This document shows, piece by piece, positions 12,573 through 12,685 of a stretch of 12,685 bases of DNA (positions within the stretch are counted from its first letter, which is position 1; the number at the start of each line of letters is the position of its first letter). The DNA comes from JAIOTG01 sp964644045 (GTDB taxonomy: Bacteria > Patescibacteriota > Patescibacteriia > Patescibacteriales > JAGXOH01). Location: the NCBI GenBank assembly GCA_964644045.1, contig CAZXUK010000026.1, positions 1 to 12,685 of the forward strand, given 5' to 3'. The notes under the pieces were generated by a model. That model made no database searches. It was given only the letters and a program-made list of their open reading frames with translations, and was not told the DNA's origin. Both the position numbers and the translations under genes were made by a program.

Positions 12573-12685
12573 GCAAAGAAGAAATTGAAAAAATAACTAT
12601 TTTTGCCGGATTGAATAAATTGGGAGAAAAGGAAAATTTTAAGGAAATAGAAATAGAAAAAGGAAAAGTTATAGCCATAGTAGGA
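12569..12685 (+). CDS. Probable P-loop ATPase / ABC-type ATP-binding protein (3' end outside window)
   Basis: Only 39 codons are present, starting with an ATG that overlaps the thioredoxin reductase stop (ATGA). The visible end, NFKEIEIEKGKVIAIVG, is the strand and first Gly that precede a Walker A loop in ABC-type ATPases. The GKS/T itself lies beyond the window. It is translationally coupled to the reductase and so belongs to the redox operon. Function and substrate cannot be given. Confidence 0.5.
   Translation, partial: MSKEEIEKITIFAGLNKLGEKENFKEIEIEKGKVIAIVG

Overview
The window looks like bacterial accessory DNA, probably from a member of the Candidate Phyla Radiation (Patescibacteria, Parcubacteria-like). 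This is an inference. It rests on short intergenic gaps, almost no Shine-Dalgarno sequences, several promoters whose -10 box sits only 5-6 nt before an ATG (leaderless transcripts), a short ProRS with a C-terminal zinc domain, and an IS481/IS3-like transposase. No rRNA or tRNA gene was seen that would settle the lineage. All genes except the transposase are on the + strand. Base composition changes along the window: the first two genes are GC-richer, 3.1-5.6 kb is very AT-rich, ProRS is intermediate, and 9.6 kb onward is AT-rich again. This suggests a mosaic built by transfer and insertion.

Layout. 1-1633: a 5'-truncated GNAT acetyltransferase with a strong hairpin terminator, an intact succinylglutamate desuccinylase/aspartoacylase-like zinc enzyme, and a leftover C-terminal piece of a second GNAT. 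1696-3061: a type IV toxin-antitoxin operon, AbiEi (winged-helix antitoxin) and AbiEii (nucleotidyltransferase toxin). It has a perfect-consensus promoter (TTGACA-17-TATAAT) and a dyad across the start codon that could serve autorepression. 3062-3413: a 350-bp stretch without an intact gene, holding a direct repeat and possible gene or IS debris. 3414-5603: an AT-rich three-gene run with a VanX-like D-Ala-D-Ala dipeptidase, a Sfp-type phosphopantetheinyl transferase (PPTase), and the C-terminal part of an acyl-adenylate ligase fused to a carrier-protein domain. Ligase coding sequence continues upstream of the annotated start, in another frame, inside the 3' end of the PPTase gene. This points to a deletion that fused the two genes. 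5611-7083: prolyl-tRNA synthetase with its own promoter. 7123-7947: a SAM-dependent methyltransferase. 8215-9570: an intact insertion sequence with a DDE transposase on the minus strand.

9572-12685: a redox-flavoured operon containing a CsoR/CstR-family thiol or metal sensor, thioredoxin (active site WCQPC), a Glu/Leu/Phe/Val dehydrogenase, thioredoxin reductase, and the start of a probable P-loop ATPase. The sensor's promoter carries a TACCC/GGGTA-type dyad exactly between its -35 and -10 boxes. The sensor has both conserved cysteines, but the copper-ligand histidine position appears to be Asn, so sulfide/persulfide or redox sensing is more plausible than copper sensing. The right end of the insertion sequence abuts the -35 box and may even supply it.

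Most notable points: the PPTase/ligase deletion junction, the AbiE system with its leaderless self-overlapping operator, and the CstR-like thioredoxin operon bordered by an IS end.
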